NCBI GenBank assembly: GCA_024233875.1
Contig: JACKPB010000001.1
Span: forward strand, 496,001-560,000
Direction of reading: 5' to 3'
Origin: Leptospiraceae bacterium
Lineage (GTDB): Bacteria; Spirochaetota; Leptospiria; Leptospirales; Leptospiraceae
Length of the DNA: 64,000 bases
Part shown: one piece after another, positions 25,724 through 35,288 of the stretch
Position numbering within the stretch: position 1 is the first letter of the stretch
How the letters are laid out: each line of letters begins with the position of its first letter
Notes under the pieces: model-generated
Databases searched by the model: none
Seen by the model: the letters and a program-made list of their open reading frames with translations, nothing else
Told to the model about the DNA's origin: nothing
Position numbers and translations under genes: made by a program

Positions 25724-26258
25724 TTTTTTTCTTCTCCAATTTCAATGCCCTATTGATCAGGTCAGCCAAATCATGAAAGAAATCACCTTTTCGGAGTGTA
25801 ATCGCTTCTACTTCCTGTCTATCTACATATTCCCTTAGTATCTTCTTGATTTTATAGATGGGACCCGCCATTTTATGAGAGAAAAATAGACTGAAGATAC
25901 TGACTGCAAATAGATTGAGTAGACTCACAAATAGAACAGGTTGAAAGTAGAGATCAAATGCGTTGTAGAGTCTCGGTATGGCATGATTTCCCTGTTTGAG
26001 AGGAAAGTAGGGTTTCCCTTCTACATCGGAGATGATGAGTTCCCCTTCATTATTTTTATCTATGTAGATAGCTTCATTGGCATCTACCTGAACCAGCACA
26101 GCTGCATTGTCCGGGAGGAGGTTGTACGACTTTTCCTTGATCATCCATATCAATCCGAGAGTGGCCACAGCATTCAACATGATCAGGAGAGAAAATTGAA
26201 AAATAAATTGGTTTTGAAAGTCTTTGTCTATATAGTATTTCCAGCGTTTATTTTTCAT
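25710..26258 (-). CDS. Two-helix membrane protein with HAMP-like region
   Basis: 182 aa: a membrane helix (FIFQFSLLIMLNAVATLGLIWMI), about 70 residues outside, a second helix (VLFVSLLNLFAVSIFSLFF), then SHKMAGPIYKIKKILREY, a HAMP-like start that is common after the second helix of sensors. No kinase, methyl-accepting or cyclase output follows, so it would need a separate partner. Starts 136 bp from the next reverse-strand gene and overlaps the HEAT-like gene. Confidence 0.7.
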   Translation of the reverse strand: MKNKRWKYYIDKDFQNQFIFQFSLLIMLNAVATLGLIWMIKEKSYNLLPDNAAVLVQVDANEAIYIDKNNEGELIISDVEGKPYFPLKQGNHAIPRLYNAFDLYFQPVLFVSLLNLFAVSIFSLFFSHKMAGPIYKIKKILREYVDRQEVEAITLRKGDFFHDLADLINRALKLEKKKNDKK

Positions 26259-26393
26259 ATAACCTTCCCGGGTGAGTTCTTCTTTCTAACTTAGAATGGG
26301 TTCATATCATATAAAGCATTTTTTCTAATCAAAGAATTTCCAAATGAAATTAAAGATCTTTTCAGTTGGATTCCGGGAAGAGCCCGCCAAATT

Positions 26394-27599
26394 TTAAAGG
26401 GGGATAGGGTTCTTCCTTTTGGCAATTATGATATGGTAGGTTTTGTGAAGGGTTCCGTATCCATAACGAAATGGAAGGGGACCCATATTTTGTTTTTTGT
26501 GGAGGGCTTCCAATTCCACCTGAAACATTTCCGGCCAGAGACTGATGGGTCGGGTGTACTTTCCATATACTTCCAGATCATATTCCTTTTCCAGGTCTTT
26601 GATCTTCGGACCTGTATCATCCATTACAATGAGATTGGCTCTGGAAATTATGAAATCTTTTATAAAGGAGAAGTGTCCGTAATGCACAAGAAAAGAAGCC
26701 GCTTTGAAAGTGGAGACAAAACCTTCCTGTTTTTTTAAGAATTCCATAGCATTGGGATCTGAAATGATTCCCTGATTCGAAATATTTGTAGAAATGTAAT
26801 AGAGTAATTTCTCCTGCTGATTGATCGGATCACGAAAAATAATTTCTAAGGAAAAATACCCCTTTTTCAGTTTGGAATCCTTTCGGATTTCTTCCGCACT
26901 GATGTACTGAATGTTCCCTTCTCTGTCGATAGAAATAGGTCTGTAGGCAATCGGTTTGATGCCCAAGAAACCCATATAGGTCAGAAAGATAGGACCAGTT
27001 CCGGGAAATCCGGAGGCTGAGATATTGACCTTCATTTTGTTTGTTATAAAATAATTCAATCGGGAAATGCTGTCCAGACCGGATAGGATATCATTGAGTC
27101 CCTTTGTAACCTTTCCCTCAGGCATATCTTCGGGTTTGGGTTGCATTCCCCCGGGTTCGAGTCCGATGAGAATGAATTTTTCTGCTTTGGGATAGATCGT
27201 ATAGGCATTCAGAAAATCGGGTCCCGAAAATGGATAAATGACAACTTTTTCTTTTCTCTCTGAGACATGAATTGAGGACCATTCTTTCAGAGGAATGAGG
27301 ATTTGACGTTCATACTGATGCCAGTAATTTTGAATTCGATCCTGAAATTTCAAATAGGATCGGGAGCCTGAGTACTCATTTAGTTTGGAGGATTCGGAAG
27401 GTTTGAACCTCCCGCTGAAGAACATTGAGAGTTCCTCAAGTTGGGTTGCATCGTCCGAAATTGAACTCTGAGCTTCATTGATATTGATTTTGTATTTCTT
27501 GGGATGGATGTCGCCTATAGTGACGATTGCTTTTTCTCTACAGGTAAAGAAAATAAAAATCAAAAGAATTATTGAATACTTTAAAAACTTGCTCTGCAT
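26394..27599 (-). CDS. Hypothetical lipoprotein, about 400 aa
   Basis: ATG 27599 gives MQSKFLKYSIILLIFIFFTC, a lipoprotein signal with Cys at residue 20; an ATG at 27632 would add 11 residues but would abut the divergent permease start. The body has VIYPFSGPDFLNAYTIYPKAEKFILIGLEP in the middle and VHYGHFSFIKDFIISRANLIVMDDTGP near the end. No known motif recognised. Probably membrane-anchored in the periplasm or on the surface. Confidence 0.72.
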   Translation of the reverse strand: MQSKFLKYSIILLIFIFFTCREKAIVTIGDIHPKKYKININEAQSSISDDATQLEELSMFFSGRFKPSESSKLNEYSGSRSYLKFQDRIQNYWHQYERQILIPLKEWSSIHVSERKEKVVIYPFSGPDFLNAYTIYPKAEKFILIGLEPGGMQPKPEDMPEGKVTKGLNDILSGLDSISRLNYFITNKMKVNISASGFPGTGPIFLTYMGFLGIKPIAYRPISIDREGNIQYISAEEIRKDSKLKKGYFSLEIIFRDPINQQEKLLYYISTNISNQGIISDPNAMEFLKKQEGFVSTFKAASFLVHYGHFSFIKDFIISRANLIVMDDTGPKIKDLEKEYDLEVYGKYTRPISLWPEMFQVELEALHKKQNMGPLPFRYGYGTLHKTYHIIIAKRKNPIPL

Positions 27600-27632
27600 A
27601 ATTGAGATTGATTTCTTACATGGAAAAATCAT

Positions 27633-29024
27633 ATGGAATTAAAGCGAACACTTTCTTTGTTTGATTCAACAGCCCTCATGGTTACATCCATGATCGGTTC
27701 GGGAATCTTCTTTACTACAGGCTACATGATCGGGGATCTTCCCTCACCTTCAGGAATCCTCCTCGCTTGGTTTCTGGGTGGAATTTTCGCTCTTTCCGGT
27801 GCACTCTCGTATGCCTATCCTGCAGTTCTGTACCCGGAAGCCGGGGGGGATTATATCTATCTCAGGGAGGCATATTCACCTTCGGTTGCCTTCATGAGTG
27901 GTTGGGCATCCCTTCTTGCCAATCTCACTGCAAATATAGCCGTCCTGGCTCTTGCATTTTCAGAGCATTTTCTGGTTCTCTTTCCGGGATTTCAATTTTT
28001 TACACCGATTGAGATCTTTCCTCTGGTCAGTTTGACTTCTTTTCTCTCACCTCTTCTGGATCCGAACAGTCTATCCTTCTTTTCCATACGAATCGGACCG
28101 GGTCAGATCCTGAGTATTTTTTTGATCCTAGTTTTCACGATGATCAATATTTTGGGGATCAAGCAGGCTGTCCGGGTGCAAAATTTCATTACTATCGTGA
28201 AGGTCGGTGGGCTTCTTCTCTTTGTAATCCTGGGATTTTCGATAGGTAAAACAGACTTTCAAAATTTGAATTCAGGAACTGAGCTTCAATTCTCCGGCCT
28301 GGCTCTGGCTATGGTTCCTGTGACTTTTTCTTATCTTGGATGGAATATGGTCACCTATGTCGCAGGAGAGGTAGAGAATCCACAGAGAAACATTCCACTC
28401 TCCATATTTCTTGCCTGTATCATTGTAATTGGATTTTATCTTTCGATCAATCTACTTTATCTTGTTTCCACGCCTATCACTGAGATCAGTTCCAAGGAGG
28501 GCATAGGGATGGTTTCAGCCAGAAGTCTCTTCGGAGAAGGTGGGAAAATTGTCTTCACCTTCTTCATTCTCTGGATGGTTTCGGGGTCTCTTTCTTCGAT
28601 CATAATGGGAGCATCCAGAGTCTACTACGCTATGGCAAAGGATGGATTGTTCTTCTCATCCCTTGCCGACCTCCATCCGAAGTATGGTACTCCCTATCGA
28701 TCACTGATTTTTCAGGGGGGCTATGCATCTCTTCTCCTCTTAGTAGGGAACATCCATTCCTTGCTCTATCTCATTACCTGTGCAGTTTTTCTTCTTTCTG
28801 CAATTACGGTTCTGACAGTGTTTCGTTTGGAAAAAAAAGGGAAATCGATTCGCTACAAGATACCTCTCTTTCCCTACCTGCCCCTGGTCTTCAGTATGGG
28901 AAATCTGGCTTTTGTTGTGTATCTAACTATCACTGCACCCGAAAGGAGTTTGGGAGGGATTCTTCTCACTCTGGCAGGTCTGCCTGTATACTATTTGATT
29001 CGTAAGAAACTTCCGAAAGAATAA
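27633..29024 (+). CDS. APC-family amino acid permease
   Basis: 463 aa with about 12 membrane helices. The opening SLFDSTALMVTSMIGSGIFFT, then EAGGDYIYLREAYSP and VPVTFSYLGWNMVTYVAGEVENPQRNIP, are typical of APC/LAT-type amino acid transporters. Secondary transporter at the inner membrane; substrate not readable. The start is 34 bp from the divergent lipoprotein start. Confidence 0.9.
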   Translation: MELKRTLSLFDSTALMVTSMIGSGIFFTTGYMIGDLPSPSGILLAWFLGGIFALSGALSYAYPAVLYPEAGGDYIYLREAYSPSVAFMSGWASLLANLTANIAVLALAFSEHFLVLFPGFQFFTPIEIFPLVSLTSFLSPLLDPNSLSFFSIRIGPGQILSIFLILVFTMINILGIKQAVRVQNFITIVKVGGLLLFVILGFSIGKTDFQNLNSGTELQFSGLALAMVPVTFSYLGWNMVTYVAGEVENPQRNIPLSIFLACIIVIGFYLSINLLYLVSTPITEISSKEGIGMVSARSLFGEGGKIVFTFFILWMVSGSLSSIIMGASRVYYAMAKDGLFFSSLADLHPKYGTPYRSLIFQGGYASLLLLVGNIHSLLYLITCAVFLLSAITVLTVFRLEKKGKSIRYKIPLFPYLPLVFSMGNLAFVVYLTITAPERSLGGILLTLAGLPVYYLIRKKLPKE

Positions 29025-29169
29025 ACTTCGGTCTTTTTTCAAATCTAAAGAAATTTCCATTGAAAATTCCGTCAAATGAATTGTTACTAGTATTGGAGGC
29101 CGGTATTCCTCCACATGTATCAGGAAGAGAGTTCCTTTTCTGTTAGGATTGTGGTCAGCCGGAGGCAAA

Positions 29170-30312
29170 ATGAAAATAAGATTCCTATTCGTCCTCATCC
29201 TGGCACTCATCACTTCCCCCTTATTTTCCTGGCCTGATGTTCCCATATCCAATGTTAGTTGTACGGGACAGGTCTGTGATGCTCTTGGAGCTGACTACAA
29301 AGCTCAACTGACCGAACTTCCCTATCAATTTCAAATCCAATACTTAGAAAAGACTCTCAAATCCATGAGCTATGCCAATGGGACATCCAATGGATTCTCA
29401 GGAGTGACCGGGATGGGAACCATCAATAAGTTTCAGGTAGGTGGGGGATTGAATGCCAGTCTTTACAAGGATGGAACTGTTGATTTTAAGTACCGGGATG
29501 TAAATGTTAAGAAATTGCCCCTGGCAGGTTTTAGTACCGCTCCTGCTCTGATGGCAGGAGTCAATTTAGGCTGGCTTTTCGGACAGGGATCGAGGGATGA
29601 GGGATCCAGTTTCCTAAATCGATTCAATTTGTATGTAAAAGGATCCAGCCTGAAAATCACTTCAGCGGATGTGAAAGGTATCATGCCGAAGACTTTCGAA
29701 TACAACGGTTACTTTTCTTTTACCCAAATGGGGGTCATGCTTAGATTTGACATTATCAAACCGTCCACTGAAGGTTTGGTCTTCAGGTTTCAGGGATTGA
29801 ATGTTGGTTTGGGATACTCCAGGTTGAACATAGCGGGACAGTTCGACAATGACAAGAGATCCAATTCAACCTTCAAAATTGGTGACTATCAGGGATCCTG
29901 GGTAGCTGATTCCCATTTTCTTTATGGAAGTCAGATGAACTCGATTCCACTTGACTTTCGAACCGGTTTCCTCTTGATGAGAACCCTTACTATTTTTATC
30001 GGAGCCGGAGCCAATCGCAGCGAAGGTTACACAAGGATGGAAATCTCAAGAGCAGGAAGTTTAAAAATGAGCATGGATCCATTAGCAGTTTACAATTATT
30101 CATCTCTAACTCCATCGATGGTCCCATCGAATCTTCCTTCTCCCGAAGGATACTTTTCTGTAGCTCTGGCATCCAAAGATGTCTCGAAATTCACTCATTC
30201 TTTTCTAATTGCCGGATTTGAAATAGATATATGGAAATTAAAACTGCTTATGGAGGGATTGGTTTCCGAACATGCCACCTCTGCTAGTTTAGGTTTGAAA
30301 CTAGATTTTTAA
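29170..30312 (+). CDS. Predicted outer-membrane beta-barrel or surface protein
   Basis: 380 aa. ATG 29170 is chosen because GGAGG lies 5 nt upstream; it gives the signal peptide MKIRFLFVLILALITSPLFS cleaved before WPDVP. The mature part is rich in alternating strands and glycine (VGGGLNASLYKDGTVDFKYRD; GLVFRFQGLNVGLGYSRLN) and ends in SLGLKLDF, a terminal Phe as in outer-membrane barrels. A Cys pair is near the N terminus (SCTGQVCD). Family not certain. Confidence 0.75.
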   Translation: MKIRFLFVLILALITSPLFSWPDVPISNVSCTGQVCDALGADYKAQLTELPYQFQIQYLEKTLKSMSYANGTSNGFSGVTGMGTINKFQVGGGLNASLYKDGTVDFKYRDVNVKKLPLAGFSTAPALMAGVNLGWLFGQGSRDEGSSFLNRFNLYVKGSSLKITSADVKGIMPKTFEYNGYFSFTQMGVMLRFDIIKPSTEGLVFRFQGLNVGLGYSRLNIAGQFDNDKRSNSTFKIGDYQGSWVADSHFLYGSQMNSIPLDFRTGFLLMRTLTIFIGAGANRSEGYTRMEISRAGSLKMSMDPLAVYNYSSLTPSMVPSNLPSPEGYFSVALASKDVSKFTHSFLIAGFEIDIWKLKLLMEGLVSEHATSASLGLKLDF

Positions 30313-30392
30313 TTATAGTATTCTGGCATAGGATTTGCAACAGTACAGAGCAGTGCTAAAATTAAAATTTTTAGTACAGGGGAGTCTAATAA

Positions 30393-30998
30393 ATGAACAT
30401 TATGATTAATTATAGAGATTTTTTTCAGCTAGAAGCAGATCCTAAAAAAGATGATTACCTTCTGACTCTCACTTTGAAAAAAAATATGAGAGGTATCATC
30501 TACAAGATCACAGCGATTTTGTTTGCCCATGGTTGGGACATCATCGAAGCAAATTTTGAAACTGATGAGGATGGAAATGTTAAGGATTTATTCCATGTAA
30601 GAAGTTTTAAAAATGAAGTTTTGGATGAACCTTCCCTCGAGGAAATTCGAAAAGATGTAGAGGATCTTTTCTTTAGGGATTTACTGGTCATTGATTATTT
30701 GGACCGATTTCCTGATCTGACCCTCGTAAGCCCTACAAAGATCTCTCCTGTCATCCGGCTCTTCAATCCGGATTCGGTAGATTCCACAGTTCTGGACATC
30801 AGGACCATCGATAGACCCGGTCTTCTCTTTGAAATTTCTCAGTTATTGTATTTGCTCGACATTGATATCCTTTCCGTCACGGCTAAAACTGAAGAAAAAA
30901 TGGTACGGGATACATTTTTATTGAGAAGGGAAATGACAGAGAGGCTGGATGAAAATATGATGAAAAAACTCAATGAAGGCTTAGAGAAAATTCTTTAA
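30393..30998 (+). CDS. Tandem ACT-domain protein (GlnD-like C-terminal region)
   Basis: 201 aa. Two ACT-like units: about residues 20-95 (LTLTLKKNMRGIIYKITAILFAHGWDIIEANFETDEDGNVKDLF) and 125-200 (STVLDIRTIDRPGLLFEISQLLYLLDIDILSVTAKT), which resemble the ACT pair of the PII uridylyltransferase GlnD but without nucleotidyltransferase or HD domains. Probably a cytoplasmic ligand sensor. SD AGGGGAG upstream; its last 4 bp overlap convergent ybeY. Confidence 0.85.
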   Translation: MNIMINYRDFFQLEADPKKDDYLLTLTLKKNMRGIIYKITAILFAHGWDIIEANFETDEDGNVKDLFHVRSFKNEVLDEPSLEEIRKDVEDLFFRDLLVIDYLDRFPDLTLVSPTKISPVIRLFNPDSVDSTVLDIRTIDRPGLLFEISQLLYLLDIDILSVTAKTEEKMVRDTFLLRREMTERLDENMMKKLNEGLEKIL

Positions 30999-31441
30999 TC
31001 GGCAAGTTTGTAGAGTATCTCGAGGATTTCATCTTCCATTTTCTGCATGAGAATTTCTTCTTTCTGACCGATTTCATGGTCATACCCATTCAAGTGCAGG
31101 ATACCGTGGACCAATAAGCGTAAGAATTCATCGCGAACACTGTGACCGATTTCCTCTGCCTGAACTTCCATCTTATCTATGGAAATCACAACTTCACCCA
31201 ATACACGGTAAGGGTGGGGAATGGTCTCAGCCACCGGAAAAGAAAGGACATCTGTAGTCCTGTCCATTCCTCTTCTCTCCCGATTGATCATTTGCATTTC
31301 TTCGTCCCGAACCAGAAGTACTGAAATCTCATAGTTTTTGTGAATACCCAGATGAGAAAGGGCAGTCTGAATCATGTTTTTCACGATTTCTTCAGAAAAT
31401 GGAAAAGCGGATTCCTCAACACAATCAAGATAAATGTCCAT
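30995..31441 (-). CDS. ybeY: Endoribonuclease YbeY (16S rRNA maturation)
   Basis: 148 aa. Metal site HGILHLNGYDH (H112, H116, H122), the YbeY signature, plus NRERRGMDRTTDVLSFPV. Cytoplasmic RNase involved in 16S rRNA 3'-end processing and ribosome quality control. Monocistronic or first on this strand. Confidence 0.95.
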   Translation of the reverse strand: MDIYLDCVEESAFPFSEEIVKNMIQTALSHLGIHKNYEISVLLVRDEEMQMINRERRGMDRTTDVLSFPVAETIPHPYRVLGEVVISIDKMEVQAEEIGHSVRDEFLRLLVHGILHLNGYDHEIGQKEEILMQKMEDEILEILYKLAD

Positions 31442-31528
31442 GATTGGTAACTAGAAAATTAGGAAAGTGGAATTAGAAGCATTAAATGTAACTTGACAAT
31501 GTTTTTTTTGGAATGAGGCTCATAAATT

Positions 31529-31768
31529 ATGAAGAACAAATCAGCTGAAGTACAGGGTAGACTCTTTTCCCCGGATAGGAGGGAAGTGATTTTGCGCAAT
31601 TTAGACAATTTTTCATTGCCTTCCCATCTGGAATCTCTCATAGATCAATTTCTTTCCGGAAGAAGGGACGAGAGCACATTGATGTGCTGTCACAGTGAAT
31701 GTACCGTTTGTAATCAAACAATTCTGGATTGTGTTCATCAAATTCAAAAGGAATTGACAGTTGTCTGA
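31529..31768 (+). CDS. Small Cys/His-rich protein coupled to rarA
   Basis: 79 aa. The C-terminal third carries C53 C54 H55, C58, C61, C68, H70 (CCHSECTVCNQ...CVH), a compact zinc-binding pattern with C-x3-C-x2-C spacing like the H-x3-C-x2-C site of zf-HC2/ZAS anti-sigma factors. The first 45 residues are helical and soluble. The stop overlaps the TTG start of rarA by 8 bp, so translation is coupled. Function not known; anti-sigma relation is inference. Confidence 0.7.
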   Translation: MKNKSAEVQGRLFSPDRREVILRNLDNFSLPSHLESLIDQFLSGRRDESTLMCCHSECTVCNQTILDCVHQIQKELTVV

Positions 31769-33047
31769 AAATTTATTTCGGGGAGAGGAGCCTCTGGCGA
31801 GCGAATTGCGGCCCAAGGATTTTTCCTCTCTTTTTGGACAGGAGAAGGCGATTGAAACTCTTTCCCGTCTAAAAAAACCAATTTCCCTGCTACTCTATGG
31901 TCCCCCCGGCACCGGAAAGACTACAGTTGCGAGGATAATGAGTCAGATTTGGAAGCTACCATTTCGTAATCTAAATGCTGTCTCCTCGGGAGTAAAGGAA
32001 ATCAAAGAACTGATTTCTGAAACGGATCGACTCGGAAGGGTCTTACTTTTTTTGGATGAAATCCATCGTTTTTCCAGCTCCCAACAGGATAGTCTTCTCG
32101 ATGCAGTTGAAACAGGGAGGATTGTTCTCATAGGTGCGACAACAGAAAACCCTGCTTTCCGTATCAACAAAGCTTTGATTTCCAGATGCAGTCTTTTGAA
32201 GTTTTTTGAGTTAAAAAAAGGTGATTTCCTCAAGATCTACGAGAGGGCAAAATCAATGAGAACCGTACCCGAACTGGACCCGGATTGCTTTCGTTACTTA
32301 ATAGACATCAGTAATGGGGATGCAAGGCAGTTTTTGAATGGATTGGAAATTTTATCCTCCATCGAACCTATGGAAGAGAAATTTGTACTCGATGAAATAA
32401 AAGAAATTTTTTCTTCAAATGTACTACGATATGATAGGAATGGTGAAGATCATTACGATACGATTTCAGCCTTCATCAAATCGATTCGCGGGAGTGATCC
32501 GGATGCGGCACTTCTCTATCTGGCGATTCTTCTGGAATCAGGAGAAGACCCACTCTTCATTATGAGAAGACTGGCTATTTTAGCTTCTGAAGATGTGGGA
32601 AATGCATCTGTGTATGGAGTTCAGCTGGCCGCATCCACATTTTCACTCTTAGAAAAAATTGGTATGCCGGAGGGGCGTATTCTTCTCTCTCAATTGACAG
32701 TCTTTCTTGCTTCCTGCCCCAAATCCAACGCCTCCTACCTGGGTATAGATTCTGCTCTTGACTTTGTGAGAAAGAACCAATCTTCTTTGAAGATTCCTCT
32801 CAAACTCAGAAATGCACCTACATCCATTCATAAAAAAGAGGGAAATGCAAGGGACTATAGATATCCCCACAACTACCAGGAAGCTTTCCTTCAGGAGAAT
32901 TATTTCCCTGAGGATTTGCAGGTGAATCCGCCCCAATTTTATTTTCCGGAAGATCGGGGGCATGAAAAAACATTGAAAGATCGGTTGAAGCATCTATGGA
33001 AAGGATTTGTCGGAAAAGAATACTCTGAGTCCGGAGAACATCGTTAG
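31761..33047 (+). CDS. rarA: Replication-associated AAA+ ATPase RarA/MgsA
   Basis: 428 aa. Clamp-loader-like AAA+ protein acting at stalled replication forks. Opening LASELRPKDFSSLFGQEKAI, Walker A GPPGTGKT (47-54), Walker B LLFLDEIHRF, sensor region IGATTENPAF, and the C-terminal SEDVGNASVYGVQLA and NYQEAFLQENYFPEDL. TTG start, with AAAGGA 8 nt upstream inside the preceding gene. mgtE follows at once. Confidence 0.94.
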   Translation: MSENLFRGEEPLASELRPKDFSSLFGQEKAIETLSRLKKPISLLLYGPPGTGKTTVARIMSQIWKLPFRNLNAVSSGVKEIKELISETDRLGRVLLFLDEIHRFSSSQQDSLLDAVETGRIVLIGATTENPAFRINKALISRCSLLKFFELKKGDFLKIYERAKSMRTVPELDPDCFRYLIDISNGDARQFLNGLEILSSIEPMEEKFVLDEIKEIFSSNVLRYDRNGEDHYDTISAFIKSIRGSDPDAALLYLAILLESGEDPLFIMRRLAILASEDVGNASVYGVQLAASTFSLLEKIGMPEGRILLSQLTVFLASCPKSNASYLGIDSALDFVRKNQSSLKIPLKLRNAPTSIHKKEGNARDYRYPHNYQEAFLQENYFPEDLQVNPPQFYFPEDRGHEKTLKDRLKHLWKGFVGKEYSESGEHR

Positions 33048-33051
33048 GCGA

Positions 33052-34425
33052 ATGAGTGATAAGATGAAAAATGAATCTCAAATAGACAATGAAGTATTCG
33101 ACATCGGAGAAATCGAAGAGTTTCTTAACGGTATCAAAAAAAGAGATGAAGAAATCATAAAATTTTTAATTCAAACAAAACACCCTGCTGATATTGCCGA
33201 TATTATAGAATTTCTCGATGAAGAAGATGCACTATTTTTATTCAGAAGATTTGATGTCGAATTACAGAGAAAGGTATTTGTTGAATTCACCAATGAGGAA
33301 CAGGCAGAGTTTGTCGAACTTCTCGATCTTCATGAGATTTCGCAGGTTCTCGAACAATTGGAGTCGGATGACATAGCCTACTTATTTTCCGAATTGGATA
33401 AGAATACCCGTGAGATTCTTCTCAACACAATCAACAAAGAGGACTCGGATCGAATTCGGTCCCAACTGACTTTTAAAGAAAATACTGCCGGTCGACTCAT
33501 GAATCTGGATTTTGCCTGGATTCGATCCAGTGAGAATGCGAGAAATGCTATCCGGAGTCTCAGAAAAGCCGCAAGGGAGACTGATGATCTCTATGTAATT
33601 TATGTTCTCGATGAGGATGGAAAGCTGGCGGGAATGGTTACATTGAAGGATTTACTGATTGCAAATTCAAATTCCAGGGTCTCAAAATTCATTCAGCCTG
33701 TCCAATCCATCCACTATGATACCGATCAGGAAGAAGTTGCTCTCTTCTTTAAGAAATACCATTTCTTATCCGCACCTGTCATAGATGATGACAATAGGAT
33801 GATTGGACGTATCACAATGGATGATGTTTTGGATATTGTCGAAGAGGAAGCCACCGAAGATATCTATCGAATGGGTGGGGTGAGTGAAGATGAATCCCTG
33901 GCATCCGGGATAGTAGGGTCGGTAAAAAAAAGAATTCTCTGGCTGGTCATGAACCTGGGTATAGCCATGATCACTACCTCTGTAGTTTCCTTTTATGAGG
34001 ATACAATTCAGAGACTTGTGATACTGGCAAGTCTCATGCCTATAGTAGCAGGTATGGGAGGAAACGCAGGAACTCAGGCGATAACTATCATGGTTCGCGG
34101 TTTTGCCACAGGGGAACTCAACGAGATGAATTGGTTTACTGTAATACGAAGAGAATTAGCCATCGGATTTATCAATGGAATTCTGGTGGGTAGTATTACA
34201 GTTCTTGTCACTTATCTGGTCAGGCATGATATCCAAATCGCATCTGTCATGGGAATGGCAATGATGTTCAACCTATTGATAGCCGGTTTGGTTGGATCTT
34301 CTGTTCCCCTCATATTGAAATACTTTAAGATCGATCCGGCAATAGGTTCATCCATATTTGTAACAGCCAGCACAGATATGTTCGGATTTTTTTGTTTTCT
34401 AGGTTTGGCCACACTCCTTCTTTAA
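33052..34425 (+). CDS. mgtE: Magnesium transporter MgtE
   Basis: 457 aa from the ATG at 33052; a TTG at 33007 inside rarA is also open. Domains: N-terminal superhelical MgtE_N (HPADIADIIEFLDEEDALFLFRRFD), two CBS domains (AWIRSSENARNAIRSL; VSKFIQPVQSIHYDTDQEEVALFFKKYHFLSAPVIDDD) and five-helix MgtE pore domain (LASLMPIVAGMGGNAGTQA). Cytoplasmic Mg2+ sensing gates Mg2+ influx. Followed by a long hairpin. Confidence 0.93.
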   Translation: MSDKMKNESQIDNEVFDIGEIEEFLNGIKKRDEEIIKFLIQTKHPADIADIIEFLDEEDALFLFRRFDVELQRKVFVEFTNEEQAEFVELLDLHEISQVLEQLESDDIAYLFSELDKNTREILLNTINKEDSDRIRSQLTFKENTAGRLMNLDFAWIRSSENARNAIRSLRKAARETDDLYVIYVLDEDGKLAGMVTLKDLLIANSNSRVSKFIQPVQSIHYDTDQEEVALFFKKYHFLSAPVIDDDNRMIGRITMDDVLDIVEEEATEDIYRMGGVSEDESLASGIVGSVKKRILWLVMNLGIAMITTSVVSFYEDTIQRLVILASLMPIVAGMGGNAGTQAITIMVRGFATGELNEMNWFTVIRRELAIGFINGILVGSITVLVTYLVRHDIQIASVMGMAMMFNLLIAGLVGSSVPLILKYFKIDPAIGSSIFVTASTDMFGFFCFLGLATLLL

Positions 34426-34525
34426 AATTTTATATAAAAGGGAACGTCTATTAACCCTTTTTTTAGATATTGAAATAAACAATTTTTTAAAAGTTTTTCA
34501 ATATTTCTTCAAAAAAGCGGGGTAT

Positions 34526-34586
34526 GGGGTGCAACCCCAAGCAAATCCCACCTCTAAAAAGCCCTGCTAAGGGGTTTTTAGAGGTG
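34526..34586. terminator. Two hairpins after mgtE
   Basis: 34526-34538: GGGGT-GCA-ACCCC. 34549-34586: 12-bp perfect arms CACCTCTAAAAA/TTTTTAGAGGTG around CCC...GGG. No T-tract directly follows the second. They lie about 100 bp after the mgtE stop. The first resembles the element at 3034-3056 (G4 hairpin then AA-spaced CCC). Confidence 0.55.
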
Positions 34587-34651
34587 CCCACAATTCAGAT
34601 CTTTTTTGGAAAAAGATTTGATTTCCAGAAAGCATATTCTTCTCTAAAGAT

Positions 34652-35269
34652 ATGAGAATTTCCTTTCATTTAATTTTATTTTGTTTTTTTCATCTCTACT
34701 GCTCATCGATAGGATTTGGAAATGAAGCAGAAAATTCCAATGGGCCAAAACCCAGTAAGTTTTTTTATCCCGCAGGTGAATCAGAGAAAGTGATCGATGA
34801 AAAGGGTAAGGAAGTAAAAATCTCCGATCTGGATCCACCTGAGTTTCAAAGAGAATCAACAGATCCATCTGAGATCTTTCGGGTATATCTGACGGGAGAT
34901 GGCTACAGTGTTCGGCAGATTCGTAATTCGGATGTAATGAGAAGAAAACCGGATCCGGGAGGAGATGCTCTCATTATTGATGAAATCAAAAAATTTGATG
35001 GTCGGGTTGATTTCCGTGATGATGGGATGGTTCTGGCAAAAATGAATGCCCGGACAGGAAAATTAGAAAATGTAAATTTTCATACCAGGGTTCCCAAGAT
35101 CAATGACCTCGCAAAAATCATTCAAAACGACAGTACCAGATGGGTGATGGTTCACAAAAATGAAGAACCGGTTTTGACAAAGTATTTGGTTATGTACTAC
35201 ATTCATCTTCGGGGAAATGCTTCCAAGGATCAGGTAAAAGAAGAGCTGAAAGGGGAAGTGCGGAAATAA
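34652..35269 (+). CDS. Hypothetical lipoprotein, 205 aa
   Basis: Signal peptide with Cys at residue 17 (LILFCFFHLYCSS), a likely spirochaetal lipobox. Hydrophilic mature part including FYPAGESEKVIDEKGKEVK and KYLVMYYIHLRGNASKDQVKEEL. No family recognised. It is followed by the GDP-fucose synthase gene after 19 bp. Confidence 0.7.
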   Translation: MRISFHLILFCFFHLYCSSIGFGNEAENSNGPKPSKFFYPAGESEKVIDEKGKEVKISDLDPPEFQRESTDPSEIFRVYLTGDGYSVRQIRNSDVMRRKPDPGGDALIIDEIKKFDGRVDFRDDGMVLAKMNARTGKLENVNFHTRVPKINDLAKIIQNDSTRWVMVHKNEEPVLTKYLVMYYIHLRGNASKDQVKEELKGEVRK

Positions 35270-35288
35270 TCCCAAACCGGAGAATTGA

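Noticed and set aside
31493..31528. TTGACA upstream of the 79-aa gene as a promoter
   Set aside because: No -10-like hexamer at 16-18 bp; the nearest TAAATT is 24 bp away and touches the start codon.
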